Assembly: GCA_003279105.1 (NCBI GenBank)
Contig: QCBO01000003.1
Location: 1-64,000, forward strand
Origin: Prochlorococcus sp. AG-347-I19
GTDB taxonomy: Bacteria > Cyanobacteriota > Cyanobacteriia > PCC-6307 > Cyanobiaceae
Direction: 5' to 3'
Length of the DNA stretch: 64,000 nt
In this document: positions 18,121-26,036 of the stretch, piece after piece
Numbering within the stretch: the first letter of the stretch is position 1
How the letters are laid out: the number at the start of each line of letters is the position of its first letter
Program-made: the position numbers and the translations under genes
Notes under the pieces: model-generated
The model's input: the letters and a program-made list of their open reading frames with translations, nothing else
Told to the model about the DNA's origin: nothing
The model's database searches: none

Positions 18121-18225
18121 ATGACTCATCTTAATATCATAGTGAATTCTTTACCCAGAGACTTATTGGAATTCGTTTTTTTTCTTGCAGTTGGTTTTAC
18201 AGCCGGATCAGTTGGAATCATTTAA
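18121..18225 (+). CDS. Small single-span membrane protein
   Basis: This 34-residue protein begins MTHLNIIVNSLPRDLLEF and continues with one hydrophobic helix (FVFFLAVGFTAGSVGII). A GAGGAG ribosome site is 12 bp upstream. Size and topology resemble small photosystem subunits, but I do not recognise it as one. Confidence 0.55.
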   Translation: MTHLNIIVNSLPRDLLEFVFFLAVGFTAGSVGII

Positions 18226-18330
18226 ATTAAACAATTAAATTTTTAATTCCTTTGGAAAATAACCATAATTTATTAACAAAAATATTAAGAACTTATTAAC
18301 TCTCTATTCCTAAAATATTCTTTCTGTTTT

Positions 18331-18843
18331 TCAAAGAGAAACGACTGACTCAACGGGAAATCCAAGTGTTGATCTACCTTTTAAATTGGTCAATTCAATA
18401 ACAGTTATTAAACCTATTATTTCCTTCCCTTGATCTTTAAGTAGCTTTGATACACAATTAACCGTTCCCCCTGTAGCTAACAAGTCATCGACGATTACGA
18501 ATGAGTTGAATTTTTTCAGGGCACTAATTTGTATTGAAAGAGAATTTTTTCCATATTCCAAATCATATTCTCTTGTAGATAAATTTCCTGGTAGTTTTCC
18601 CGGTTTTCGTGCAACAATCATGGGTTTAGATGATTCTAGAGCAACTGCAGAACCAAAAATAAATCCCCTCGCATCTATGGAAATTATTGCTTCAGCGTCT
18701 TTTAAAATTTGATATGAAGACATTTTTAGAATAAGATCCTGAAAAATATCTGGATATTGAAGAATTTCTAGAACGTCCTTAAAATAAATACCTTTTTTTG
18801 GAAAATCCTTATAAGTGCGAATCAAATCTTCTAATTTTTTCAT
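18331..18843 (-). CDS. apt: Adenine phosphoribosyltransferase
   Basis: Apt salvages adenine to AMP using PRPP. From the ATG at 18843 the protein is 170 residues, the usual length; 24 further upstream codons look non-coding. The PRPP-binding motif VIVDDLLATGGT is at residues 116-127, preceded by DARGFIFG (57-64) and the Apt-typical ARKPGKLPG (78-86). It ends the core segment just before the tRNA-Pro island. Confidence 0.95.
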   Translation of the reverse strand: MKKLEDLIRTYKDFPKKGIYFKDVLEILQYPDIFQDLILKMSSYQILKDAEAIISIDARGFIFGSAVALESSKPMIVARKPGKLPGNLSTREYDLEYGKNSLSIQISALKKFNSFVIVDDLLATGGTVNCVSKLLKDQGKEIIGLITVIELTNLKGRSTLGFPVESVVSL

Positions 18844-19112
18844 ACTTCTATGTCTCGAAAGCGATGCAGATAGATAACCTTGTGGAATTAAATTTATATT
18901 ATAGATATTTTGCAAATAAAAAAAATTTCAAAGCCAATTTTTAAGTAATATGATTTCTTGTTTTGACTAACAAATTTATAAGATTTATGAAACTTTTTTA
19001 TCCTGAAAAATTAATAAATAAAATCATTTTTTAGCCTTAAAAGTCATTTTTTTTAAAATATTATGTAATTTGGTCTTTTATAGATGACTTTTATGAACTA
19101 AAATCTAAAGAA

Positions 19113-19189
19113 CGGGGCGTGGCGCAGCTTGGTAGCGCGGGTGCTTTGGGAGCACTAGGTCGCAGGTTCGAATCCTGTCGCCCCGACCA
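19113..19189 (+). tRNA. tRNA-Pro (UGG), integration site
   Basis: This cloverleaf has acceptor CGGGGCG/CGCCCCG, anticodon loop TTTGGGA (anticodon TGG), T arm GCAGG/CCTGT with the TTCGAAT loop, and encoded CCA at 19187-19189. Its 3' half, from the anticodon arm onward, is repeated at 20412-20457 and in degenerate form at 21805-21853, marking it as the attachment site of an island. Confidence 0.97.
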
Positions 19190-19210
19190 TTTAAAAACCA
19201 AGTTATACTA

Positions 19211-19236
19211 GCGAGTTTCCCAGACTCGCTTTTTTA
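19211..19236 (+). terminator. Terminator after tRNA-Pro
   Basis: GCGAGT and ACTCGC form a perfect 6-bp stem (loop TTCCCAG), followed by TTTTTTATT. Confidence 0.85.
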
Positions 19237-19260
19237 TTGGATAAATCTGTCCATAGTCAA

Positions 19261-19281
19261 AATGGACAAATTATGGACAAA
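19261..19281 (+). repeat. 21-bp direct repeat with TGGACAAA octamers, left
   Basis: Two TGGACAAA octamers 11 bp apart lie just inside the left end of the element. The same 21 bp recur exactly at 20302-20322. Clustered short repeats near element ends are typical of recombinase arm-binding sites. Confidence 0.7.
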
Positions 19282-19326
19282 ATAATCTCTTCAATTAAAG
19301 TAAAATATTGATAAAAAATTTTTCTT

Positions 19327-20238
19327 ATGAATTTTTTTAAGAAATTAAATGAAAAAAGAAAAGAACGAAATCTCGAAATAGAAGAAAAGAATAAGGAACT
19401 TCTTAGAAAAAGGGAAGAGAGATTTAAAGAGGAAACTTTAAAAAGAAAAGAAAGAGAAAAAGAAATTGAAAATAAAAAAAAGGAACAGGCCGATAATTGG
19501 GAAGATTTTCTTCTAAGTCGCTATAGAGAACATAGATTTGTCTTATATGAAGAATGGAACAATTCATATACCGTTGATCAATATGGCAATGAAGATAGTA
19601 ATTTCTTTGATCAAGAAGAACTTTATAGTTTGAATTTATATGAGATAGATCAAGATATCAGAGGATTTAACAGTGGATATAATTATTTCTTCAAAAGTGT
19701 AATTATGAGGGATATCAGTCCTTCAGATTTCATGACTGGATGGAACAGCTATCTAAGAATTTATAATCCTAAAGACGATGAAGGAGATGATGCCTGTTGG
19801 CAAATGATCGTAACCCAATTATTAATAAAAGTCCTTCAAGAAACTATCCCAGAAGTTTCTGCAAAAGAAGAAGAACGAATTAATGCAGGATTTAGCGAGG
19901 ATATGAGTGGAGAAGATTATGAGGTGTACTGTGGAAATATCCTCGAAATTGCAGGGTGGGTTGTTGAACAAACATCTAAAACCAATGATCAAGGTGTCGA
20001 TTTAATTGCCGCAATAGATGACTTAAAAGTATGTATTCAATGCAAAAGATATACAAATCCTGTAGGGAATAAAGCAGTTCAAGAAATAATTGCAGGTCAA
20101 CAATTTTATGGAGGAACTCATGCAGTAGTTGTATCTAATGCTGGTTTCACAAAATCAGCACAAACTCTTGCTTCAAAAACAGGAGTAATCTTAATAAGTG
20201 ATGAGGAGTTAGAAAATTTAGAAGACTACGTTTATTGA
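19327..20238 (+). CDS. Mrr-like restriction endonuclease (PD-(D/E)xK)
   Basis: The 303-residue protein starts with a highly charged coiled coil (about 5-55), has a middle region of unknown fold, and ends in an Mrr-type nuclease domain (about 193-300). Visible catalytic pieces are E200 in GEDYEVY, D225 in GVDLIA and Q238/K240 in IQCKRY. Mrr-family enzymes cut foreign, often methylated, DNA. It is the only gene inside the tRNA-Pro element, consistent with phage-defence cargo. No methyltransferase partner is nearby, so a modification-dependent or solitary role is more likely than a classical restriction-modification pair. Confidence 0.85.
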   Translation: MNFFKKLNEKRKERNLEIEEKNKELLRKREERFKEETLKRKEREKEIENKKKEQADNWEDFLLSRYREHRFVLYEEWNNSYTVDQYGNEDSNFFDQEELYSLNLYEIDQDIRGFNSGYNYFFKSVIMRDISPSDFMTGWNSYLRIYNPKDDEGDDACWQMIVTQLLIKVLQETIPEVSAKEEERINAGFSEDMSGEDYEVYCGNILEIAGWVVEQTSKTNDQGVDLIAAIDDLKVCIQCKRYTNPVGNKAVQEIIAGQQFYGGTHAVVVSNAGFTKSAQTLASKTGVILISDEELENLEDYVY

Positions 20239-20301
20239 TTGATAATTGCTCGAAATTTAGTTTTATAAAAAGAGTGATAAAGCTGTAGCTAATTATGAAA
20301 A

Positions 20302-20322
20302 AATGGACAAATTATGGACAAA
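20302..20322 (+). repeat. 21-bp direct repeat with TGGACAAA octamers, right
   Basis: This is an exact copy of 19261-19281, with a third octamer 17 bp further on (20339-20346). Together with the left copy it brackets the Mrr-like gene. Confidence 0.7.
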
Positions 20323-20411
20323 TGTTGCTTTATTTCACTGGACAAATAACGCAGAACTAAGCAAAAAAATAGGTATAGCTTGAAAACCTAGTGCTTCACT
20401 AGAGCTATTAA

Positions 20412-20457
20412 GTGCTTTGGGAGCACTAGGTCGCAGGTTCGAATCCTGTCGCCCCGA
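20412..20457 (+). repeat. tRNA-Pro 3' fragment (att-like), exact
   Basis: These 46 nt are identical to 19141-19186, covering part of the anticodon arm through the discriminator base. The D arm and 5' acceptor strand are missing, so it is not a functional tRNA but an integration scar. Confidence 0.9.
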
Positions 20458-20704
20458 TCAGTTATAGCTCTAAGTCTCAGCTAATAATAAATTTAACCTT
20501 AAAAAGTAGAGTGCCCAAAAAGTGTCCAAAACTTTTAATTTCATCTTTTTAACAAAATCAATTTAAAGCAAATCAAGATTTATTTTTTATATCTAGCCTT
20601 ATTTTTCTAAACAGGCAATTATTAAAAATATCTCTTACGAGGTCTTCTAAAAAATTGGCAGTTTTAATGAAATTTGCTTTTATAAGTGTAGGGTTATTTT
20701 TATT

Positions 20705-20830
20705 ATGCAAATCTCATTTTTTGCAAAAGTAGTTTTGTTTTTAACTCTTTATTGTATTTCTGATTTATCAATTAAAAATAATATTTTGAGAAAAGTAATG
20801 AATAGAGCTAATAGAGCTAAAAAAATTTAA
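20705..20830 (+). CDS. Small membrane protein, unknown
   Basis: This 41-residue protein begins MQISFFAKVVLFLTLYCIS (one hydrophobic helix), then has a basic tail ending NRANRAKKI. No family is recognised. It precedes another small membrane gene by 12 bp. Confidence 0.4.
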   Translation: MQISFFAKVVLFLTLYCISDLSIKNNILRKVMNRANRAKKI

Positions 20831-20842
20831 ACTTCCCACTTA

Positions 20843-20956
20843 ATGGAATTTTTAACTAATTTTTGGAATAATCAACCCACTACAGTTATGGGAATCGGTG
20901 TAGCAATATTTGTATTATTAGGCATTTACATATCTTTACTCCAGACATATCAATAA
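20843..20956 (+). CDS. Small single-span membrane protein
   Basis: This 37-residue protein begins MEFLTNFWNNQPTTVMG, followed by the helix GIGVAIFVLLGIYISLL. The clean frame and typical membrane topology support a gene. Function unknown. Confidence 0.5.
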   Translation: MEFLTNFWNNQPTTVMGIGVAIFVLLGIYISLLQTYQ

Positions 20957-20961
20957 ATTAG

Positions 20962-21276
20962 TTAATTATTTTTTTTAATTTTTTCTAGATTCCATTTATC
21001 AAATAGTAATTTCATTTCTCTTTCGTAGTATCTTACTTTCTTTGCAAAAGGTATTTGTTGAATAATTATCCCAAAGGGAAATTTAAAAAAAGAAGAGACA
21101 TAAACAATATAAAACTCGACAAATGAAGGTTTTGGCGGGAGAGGTAAATTTTTTATATAAGCCCAATCAATACAAGGTTTTAGTTGCTTATCACTAGCGA
21201 AAATATTTTTTTTACATCTCCACCAAGAGAATAGATAAATGCAAATAAAAATCGGTAACGGAAGAAGTCGCAACAT
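20962..21276 (-). CDS. Hypothetical membrane-anchored protein
   Basis: This 104-residue protein has an N-terminal hydrophobic helix (MLRLLPLPIFICIYLFSWW), a Lys-rich middle with PLPPKPSFVEFYIVYV, and a basic C-terminal tail. It is convergent with the small gene ending at 20956. I do not recognise a family. Confidence 0.5.
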   Translation of the reverse strand: MLRLLPLPIFICIYLFSWWRCKKNIFASDKQLKPCIDWAYIKNLPLPPKPSFVEFYIVYVSSFFKFPFGIIIQQIPFAKKVRYYEREMKLLFDKWNLEKIKKNN

Positions 21277-21360
21277 TAATTAAAAGGAATTTCTTCAAGA
21301 GTTGTTGATTCAGGATAACCTAGCCTTAATTTAACTGCGGCGCAAGTAATAAGCGTTTCA

Positions 21361-21642
21361 TTAACAATATAAAGCTACTGTTTGATCTAAATCTGCACAA
21401 GGTTCAATAGTAAATTCCAATAATTCTCTCCAAGGACTCCACTGTTTCCAAATAATTTCTAGAGAATCAGCATCTACAACAGAGTAACCATTACCATGTT
21501 GAGGTAAGAAAATCCAAGATTTAACATCATAACCCTCTGGTCTATTTTGTGGCCCTCCTTTGTCGTACCATTCCTTTAGCATTTTTGCTCCTTTATCTTG
21601 GGCATTTGCATCAGTAAATTTATAAGAAATTAGAAACAACAT
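21361..21642 (-). CDS. DUF3303-like small protein
   Basis: The 93-residue protein contains KEWYDKGGPQNRPEGYDV, a central VDADSLEIIWKQWSPW and a C-terminal FTIEPCADLDQTVALYC. The pattern of an alpha/beta barrel-like small domain with an IWKQW core matches DUF3303 proteins of picocyanobacteria. A second member, with a corresponding IWKWSSIW, lies at 26868-27179. Function unknown. Confidence 0.6.
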   Translation of the reverse strand: MLFLISYKFTDANAQDKGAKMLKEWYDKGGPQNRPEGYDVKSWIFLPQHGNGYSVVDADSLEIIWKQWSPWRELLEFTIEPCADLDQTVALYC

Positions 21643-21804
21643 AAATAAGAAAAGAGTAATTTATCCCTCTATGTTAGATCGACTGACAATTAAAAACTAC
21701 ATAGAATAAGTGCCCAAGATCCAAGATATAAGTCTGAATTAGACCATACTTTTTCAAATAAAGTCCCTATAGCCAGGTAAGTCTCAGTTATATATTAAAA
21801 ACTT

Positions 21805-21853
21805 CGGGTACTTTGGGAGCAATAGGTCGCAGGTTCGAATCCTGTCGCGCCGA
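21805..21853 (+). repeat. Degenerate tRNA-Pro 3' fragment
   Basis: These 49 nt match tRNA-Pro from CGGGT in the anticodon arm to the discriminator, with about three substitutions, including one that breaks the acceptor complement (CGCGCCG). This is a decayed integration scar. An antisense reading frame across it is an artefact. Confidence 0.85.
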
Positions 21854-22040
21854 CTTGCTTTTCAGCGGTTTTCTAATTTGACTTAGGAAAAAACTAGGGA
21901 AAATGATCTCCTTTTTAGGAGATCTTCTTGCGGCTTTTCCATATAGTTTATAGAAATTTATTAAATTTTTTAGGATATAAACTTGCCTTATATATAGGTA
22001 GAGTTGGTTGCTATCCTCATTGGACAATGGCTACTAAGTA

Positions 22041-22163
22041 TTGAAGGAATTTTTAATCGATCTTTGGCAGAATCATCACGAGACATATCATGCAGCTTAT
22101 GGCATAGGTGAAGTAATAGTTATTTTGGTAATTTATAATCGCTTACTCAAAAAATATCAGTAA
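22041..22163 (+). CDS. Possible small membrane protein
   Basis: Starting at TTG 22041, a 40-residue frame reads KEFLIDLWQNHHETYH, then a hydrophobic helix (GEVIVILVIYN) and a basic end. No ATG is available, and no ribosome site is obvious, so this is tentative. Confidence 0.25.
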   Translation: MKEFLIDLWQNHHETYHAAYGIGEVIVILVIYNRLLKKYQ

Positions 22164-22303
22164 CAAGAAACCCTTCCAGAAATTCCAACTACTAAAAGGG
22201 TTATTAAATCGACTCGTGACTATATAGAATCAATTTATGTCTTTCAGCAAATGTAGCTTTTGATGACGAGGTTTGGCCTTAATTAATTTGTAGCAATAAT
22301 TTT

Positions 22304-22519
22304 CTAAACTCCTGCTATTTTTTGTTCCGCCAGTCGTTTTTTTAGAATTGAATAATTTTGTGAAGCCCATTTTCGAGAAATATCTAATTCAGCATCTAAC
22401 AACTTTTGAAGTGATTTGATGATTTTTAATACTTCTGCGAAGCCTAGATAAATTATTACCAGCACCTTAGTTATGTTTACTGCAACAGCCACTAACTTTT
22501 CAATTCTTTGATCTTGCAT
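22304..22519 (-). CDS. Hypothetical helical protein
   Basis: This 71-residue protein has a weakly hydrophobic N-terminal half (VAVNITKVLVIIYLGFAEVL), then an amphipathic charged C-terminal half (AELDISRKWASQNYSILKKRL). No family is recognised. It lies in a decayed part of the island. Confidence 0.4.
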   Translation of the reverse strand: MQDQRIEKLVAVAVNITKVLVIIYLGFAEVLKIIKSLQKLLDAELDISRKWASQNYSILKKRLAEQKIAGV

Positions 22520-22926
22520 TGGAACTTAATGAAGCCTACTAAAATTATCAGACGTAAGAAATTATGCAAATGTTTTTTCAAATAAAAAATCACTTTTTAA
22601 AAAACTGATTTTCTTCTGGCTACAACCCCTTCAGATAGACCAGCTTTTAAAACCTTATGGAGCAATATGTCAACTTTAGAGAAAATTTAAGGAAAATTTA
22701 GGGAAAAATCCATTAAGTATTAGAAAGTCATATAAGGTTTTAGAAGAAAAAAGTTCTTATAACTGTAGATATAGGGTCTTCTGACTTATTGATTTGGAAG
22801 CACTAGGTGGATTTATTCCTACCAAATTGCCTGAAAAAGATAAAAAGATTTGTTTGATGCAATACTTTTTTAACCTATTAAGACTTTTTTTTTTTTAAGA
22901 TATTTAAGAAATGAACTTTTAATAAA
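22520..22926. other. Decayed island sequence, no intact gene
   Basis: These 407 bp have no intact frame on either strand that I trust. The stretch contains TTTGGAAGCACTAGGT at 22793-22808, matching tRNA-Pro at 15 of 16 positions, which may be a third, shorter scar. A short coding-like frame (DLEALGGFIPTKLPEK) around 22790-22840 is interrupted upstream. Confidence 0.4.
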
Positions 22927-23181
22927 ATGAGTAAATTTAAAGATAACTTTTCGAGCGAAAGCTTTTACCCGGATAGTAATTATTATCTTGACCAGGAGAA
23001 TTCTCCCAAAGATGACCCAAATACAAAAGATCAAAAATCCAATATGGGGGTAAATTTTGAATGGCCAAATTCCTATTGGTTTATTGCTGAAAGAACAAAT
23101 GGAAGGCTCGCAATGATAGGTTTCATGGCTGTCATTATTAACTACACCTTATTCGGATGGATAGCTTATCCAATCCTTTAA
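22927..23181 (+). CDS. hli: High-light-inducible protein with N-terminal extension
   Basis: This 84-residue protein has a polar N-terminal extension of about 45 residues, then the hli core YWFIAERTNGRLAMIGFMA with the pigment-binding E/N/R pattern, and LFGWIAYPIL at the end. It is a thylakoid single-span chlorophyll-binding protein by family. The next gene starts on the base after its stop codon. Confidence 0.9.
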   Translation: MSKFKDNFSSESFYPDSNYYLDQENSPKDDPNTKDQKSNMGVNFEWPNSYWFIAERTNGRLAMIGFMAVIINYTLFGWIAYPIL

Positions 23182-23409
23182 ATGAGTAATTCTAATTTTG
23201 ACAAAAATGGTGTAGATAATTCTGGAACACATTGGCTTCAATATGCTGCGTTTGTAGTCACTGCATTTGCTATTTATTTTGGCTGGGCATTTTTCAATGA
23301 TGCTAATTTCCACCATTTTGCCATAAAAATATTCAAATTCTGGAATTGTAATGGGTATAACCCATTAGGTTATTGCGTGATGCGTTGGAAAGTAGACTTT
23401 TATCCTTAA
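23182..23409 (+). CDS. Small membrane protein next to hli
   Basis: This 75-residue protein begins MSNSNFDKNGVDNSGTHW, with one helix (LQYAAFVVTAFAIYFGWAFF). The C-terminal third (after NFHHF) is rich in Trp and Cys and looks unlike a conserved tail, so a frameshift or altered end is possible. Its ATG directly abuts the hli stop, suggesting translational coupling. Confidence 0.5.
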   Translation: MSNSNFDKNGVDNSGTHWLQYAAFVVTAFAIYFGWAFFNDANFHHFAIKIFKFWNCNGYNPLGYCVMRWKVDFYP

Positions 23410-23561
23410 AAAGTAATGGATAGGTCTTATTGTTTCGTTAATTCAAATAGATTAAGGATAAAAGGTTTATATAAAATACAAAAAATAAAGATCGATTTTT
23501 AAATATATTTTTGTTAATTCTGGAAAGGTCACTTCTCCATGGGGCAAAAGATACACTTGTC

Positions 23562-23672
23562 ATGACAACCAGAAAAGAATTAAAGAAAGAACCAGCTAGA
23601 GAAGAATGGAAAAAATTAATTGCTCAGGGTTGGAGAAGAACCGAGGAAGATTGGATAAAAAAAGAAAGTTAG
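23562..23672 (+). CDS. Short DUF1651-type protein
   Basis: The 36-residue protein reads PAREEWKKLIAQGWRRTEEDW in its middle, the same helix-plus-GW signature as the DUF1651 C-terminus at 24716, 27486 and 42767. It contains only that C-terminal part and may be a truncated copy. Confidence 0.45.
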   Translation: MTTRKELKKEPAREEWKKLIAQGWRRTEEDWIKKES

Positions 23673-23843
23673 GGCTGTTATTCTTACAGACGATTAAATA
23701 ATACTCAATTACTAACAAATGGCGATTCAAGTAGTAAGCGTTTCATATTAATTAAATGATTTCTACCAAAGTCGAAAAGTATAAATCTTGCATTTTTGCT
23801 AACCAATTTACCTTAACTTCCAAATTACTTTATTGGTTTTTGA

Positions 23844-24566
23844 TTAGTCATATGTTTTTGAGGAGTTTTCGAGTAATCTGTTTAATTCTAAGAGTTCTTC
23901 TTTACTAAGTTCTCTATATTTTCCTTTTGGCACGTCTAACTTAACATTCATAATTCTTACACGCTTTAATGAGCTTACTCTATATCCTAAGGCCTCACAC
24001 ATTCTTCTAATTTGACGGTTAAGTCCCTGTGTGAGGATTATTTTAAAATTTCTTGGACCTAATTGTTTTACAAAACAATTTTTAGTTATTGTGTCTAATA
24101 TTTCAACTCCATTACTCATACTTTGAATAAAGTCGCTATTAATAGGACGATTAACTTTTACAATATATTCTTTTTCATGATTATTTCTTGCCCTGAGTAT
24201 TTTATTTACGATGTCTCCATCATTAGTTAAGAAAATCAATCCCTCACTGAGCTTATCTAATCTTCCGATGGGGAAAATTCTTTTGGGATATTTAATGAAA
24301 TCTATTACATTATTGGGTTCTACTTTTCTATCTGTTGTGCAAACAATTCCTACAGGTTTATTAAAGGCTAAGTATATGTTTTTTTGTCTCTTTGATTTTT
24401 CTATTTTTTGACCTTTAACTTCAACTTGGTCACTATCTTCTACTTTAGTTCCAATTTCTGGAATTTTGCCATTAATAGTTACCTTTCCTTCTAGGATTAA
24501 TTTATCTGCTTCTCTTCTAGAACAATAACCGACTTCACTTAAATATTTATTTATTCTGGTAGCCAT
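23844..24566 (-). CDS. rluF: 23S rRNA pseudouridine synthase RluF-like
   Basis: RluF-type enzymes isomerise a uridine in 23S rRNA to pseudouridine. The 240-residue protein has an S4 RNA-binding domain (about 3-50) and a catalytic domain with GRLDKLSEGLIFLTNDG, whose Asp (D104) is the catalytic residue, plus GLNRQIRRMCEALGY. The segments NKILRARNNHEKEY and RIMNVKLDVPKG favour RluF over RluB or RsuA. It appears complete. Confidence 0.85.
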   Translation of the reverse strand: MATRINKYLSEVGYCSRREADKLILEGKVTINGKIPEIGTKVEDSDQVEVKGQKIEKSKRQKNIYLAFNKPVGIVCTTDRKVEPNNVIDFIKYPKRIFPIGRLDKLSEGLIFLTNDGDIVNKILRARNNHEKEYIVKVNRPINSDFIQSMSNGVEILDTITKNCFVKQLGPRNFKIILTQGLNRQIRRMCEALGYRVSSLKRVRIMNVKLDVPKGKYRELSKEELLELNRLLENSSKTYD

Positions 24567-24715
24567 TTTGGATGTTTGATTTTTATCTGCACTAAAAAAA
24601 TAATTTACTAATCTCTTAATATTTTAGTTCGGGTGTCAATTTTACTTAATATTCTCATTATTGAATTTCAAATTATTTTATCAGTAATTTATACCTTACA
24701 GATCTAACTCTCTTT

Positions 24716-24961
24716 TTAATTCCAATTTTTTTCAATTTTCCTCCATCCCTTAGCAAGTAATCTTTCATAAATTTCTCTAGCTAAGTCTATTTCAACAGAA
24801 ACTGTATTTGTCATTACTGGTGGTTTGTTTCCTAATCCCCCTACTATTTTTCCAGTATCTATAAACATATATTCAAAAACTCCATCAATACTCTTATCGT
24901 TTTTCATAAATCTTTTAACTTCTGATCTATTTAAATTAATCAACCAATAAGATTTAGCCAT
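24716..24961 (-). CDS. DUF1651 family protein
   Basis: This 81-residue protein begins MAKSYWLINLNRSEVKRF and ends AREIYERLLAKGWRKIEKNW, the DUF1651 pattern found almost only in marine picocyanobacteria. Function is unknown. It follows the SRAP gene in the same direction by 32 bp. Confidence 0.65.
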   Translation of the reverse strand: MAKSYWLINLNRSEVKRFMKNDKSIDGVFEYMFIDTGKIVGGLGNKPPVMTNTVSVEIDLAREIYERLLAKGWRKIEKNWN

Positions 24962-24993
24962 TAATCTAACCTTGGAATTAGTAAGTTTTCCAT

Positions 24994-25632
24994 TTAAAAC
25001 AAAGTCATTTGATCAGTTTCTTCTTTCTTTACATTCTCTACTAGCCAACCATCAGGGGACCAACTCATCATGATTGCAGATAATCCTCTTAATTCATCTG
25101 CATCTTTAACTTGCTCTGTCCATTGTTCCTCATATCCATTAGGAACGATCACAGGCATACGGTGATGTAAAGGTTTAATTAAATCATTTGGTTCAGTTGT
25201 TAAAACGCAGCAACTCTCAAGTTCTGCTCCGTCTGGTGAAGTCCACTTACTCCAAATTCCGCCCAACCAAAAAGTCTCATAATTCGATTTTCGAACACGA
25301 TATTTTTTTTCAAAAAAACCGCTCGCAGGTAATAGGCACCTTTTATGTTTCCAACTTCCACTAAATAATTTTTTTTCTTCTACGGTTTCTGACCTTGCAT
25401 TAAATGGTCTTGGTCTCTCTTTATCAAATGGATCTCTGGCCCAAGGAGAAATAAAGCCCCATGTCATAAAAGTAGTTTTAATTCTTCCCTCGTTTTTAAT
25501 TACAAGAACAGGATCATTAGGTCTTATTAGACTTTGAGTATCATATTTAGAATCAAGTCCAATTGGATAGTCTTGTTTCAAAACCTTTGGCAACTTCTCA
25601 AATTTAGTTTTCAGCTCAAATCTTCCGCACAT
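24994..25632 (-). CDS. SRAP-family DNA-protein crosslink protein (YedK/HMCES)
   Basis: The 212-residue protein begins MCGRFEL, with Cys2 the residue that attaches covalently to abasic sites in this family after removal of Met. RPFNARSET and LHHRMPVIV carry the conserved Asn/Glu and His of the active site. YedK/HMCES shields abasic sites in single-stranded DNA. Length and motifs are complete. Confidence 0.92.
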   Translation of the reverse strand: MCGRFELKTKFEKLPKVLKQDYPIGLDSKYDTQSLIRPNDPVLVIKNEGRIKTTFMTWGFISPWARDPFDKERPRPFNARSETVEEKKLFSGSWKHKRCLLPASGFFEKKYRVRKSNYETFWLGGIWSKWTSPDGAELESCCVLTTEPNDLIKPLHHRMPVIVPNGYEEQWTEQVKDADELRGLSAIMMSWSPDGWLVENVKKEETDQMTLF

Positions 25633-25819
25633 TGATTTTTAAAATATTCTTAAAACTCACTAAAAAAACAGTAAATTTACCTTATTTTAGATCTACTTTC
25701 AATTTTCTCAAATAAATAATAATTTTTTGATCGTAAAAATTTTTTTGCAAATAATTAAAAGAAAATATAGATATTGAAAAGCTTCCTCAAATTTAATTTG
25801 AATGTTTCAAACTTGAATT

Positions 25820-25966
25820 ATGACAGATCCTATTCTTTATTTATCTATGTTGTTAGGACTTGGAGGAGTTTATGTATTAATCTCTTCCTTCCATGATGAT
25901 GACGATGGTGATGATGATGGAGAAAAATATATTTATAATCTAGAACAAACTTATTTAGCAAGATAG
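25820..25966 (+). CDS. Small membrane protein with Asp-rich tail
   Basis: The 48-residue protein has a hydrophobic helix (ILYLSMLLGLGGVYVLI), followed by the acidic run HDDDDGDDDGE and a short polar end. It could bind divalent cations at the membrane face, but this is speculation. Clean frame, unknown family. Confidence 0.55.
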   Translation: MTDPILYLSMLLGLGGVYVLISSFHDDDDGDDDGEKYIYNLEQTYLAR

Positions 25967-26036
25967 TTGATTTGTTTAAAAAACATTATATAAGAAAGTT
26001 TCTTTCAAAAAATAGGCTTTCACTGAAAATAGTTTT

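Larger units (their letters stand above)
19141..20457 (+). mobile_element. tRNA-Pro-targeted integrative element remnant
   Basis: Exact 46-nt copies of the tRNA-Pro 3' half bound this 1.3 kb segment (19141-19186 and 20412-20457), the hallmark of site-specific integration into a tRNA. Inside are one cargo gene (the Mrr-like nuclease) and 21-bp direct repeats near both ends. No recombinase is present, so it is either a remnant or a non-autonomous unit. Tycheposons, integrative elements described in Prochlorococcus, use tRNA sites in this way; the assignment to them is inference. Confidence 0.65.
20239..20704. other. Element right end: repeats and tRNA fragment, no gene seen
   Basis: This 466 bp stretch holds the right-hand 21-bp repeat, a further TGGACAAA at 20339-20346, a perfect small palindrome (CTAGTG, CTT, CACTAG at 20388-20402), and the 46-nt tRNA-Pro fragment. 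I see no convincing coding frame. Confidence 0.6.
20458..21853 (+). mobile_element. Second, older tRNA-Pro-bounded segment
   Basis: This segment lies between the exact tRNA fragment (to 20457) and a degenerate one (21805-21853). It carries four small genes, none of them a recombinase. The sequence decay of the right boundary suggests that this segment inserted earlier than the 19141-20457 unit. Its identity as an element is inference from the boundaries. Confidence 0.45.

Noticed and set aside
21788-22027. Minus-strand 79-residue frame over the degenerate tRNA-Pro fragment
   Set aside because: Its [12 protein letters not shown]-type sequence is the well-known false protein made by translating the antisense of a tRNA; the tRNA fragment explains it.
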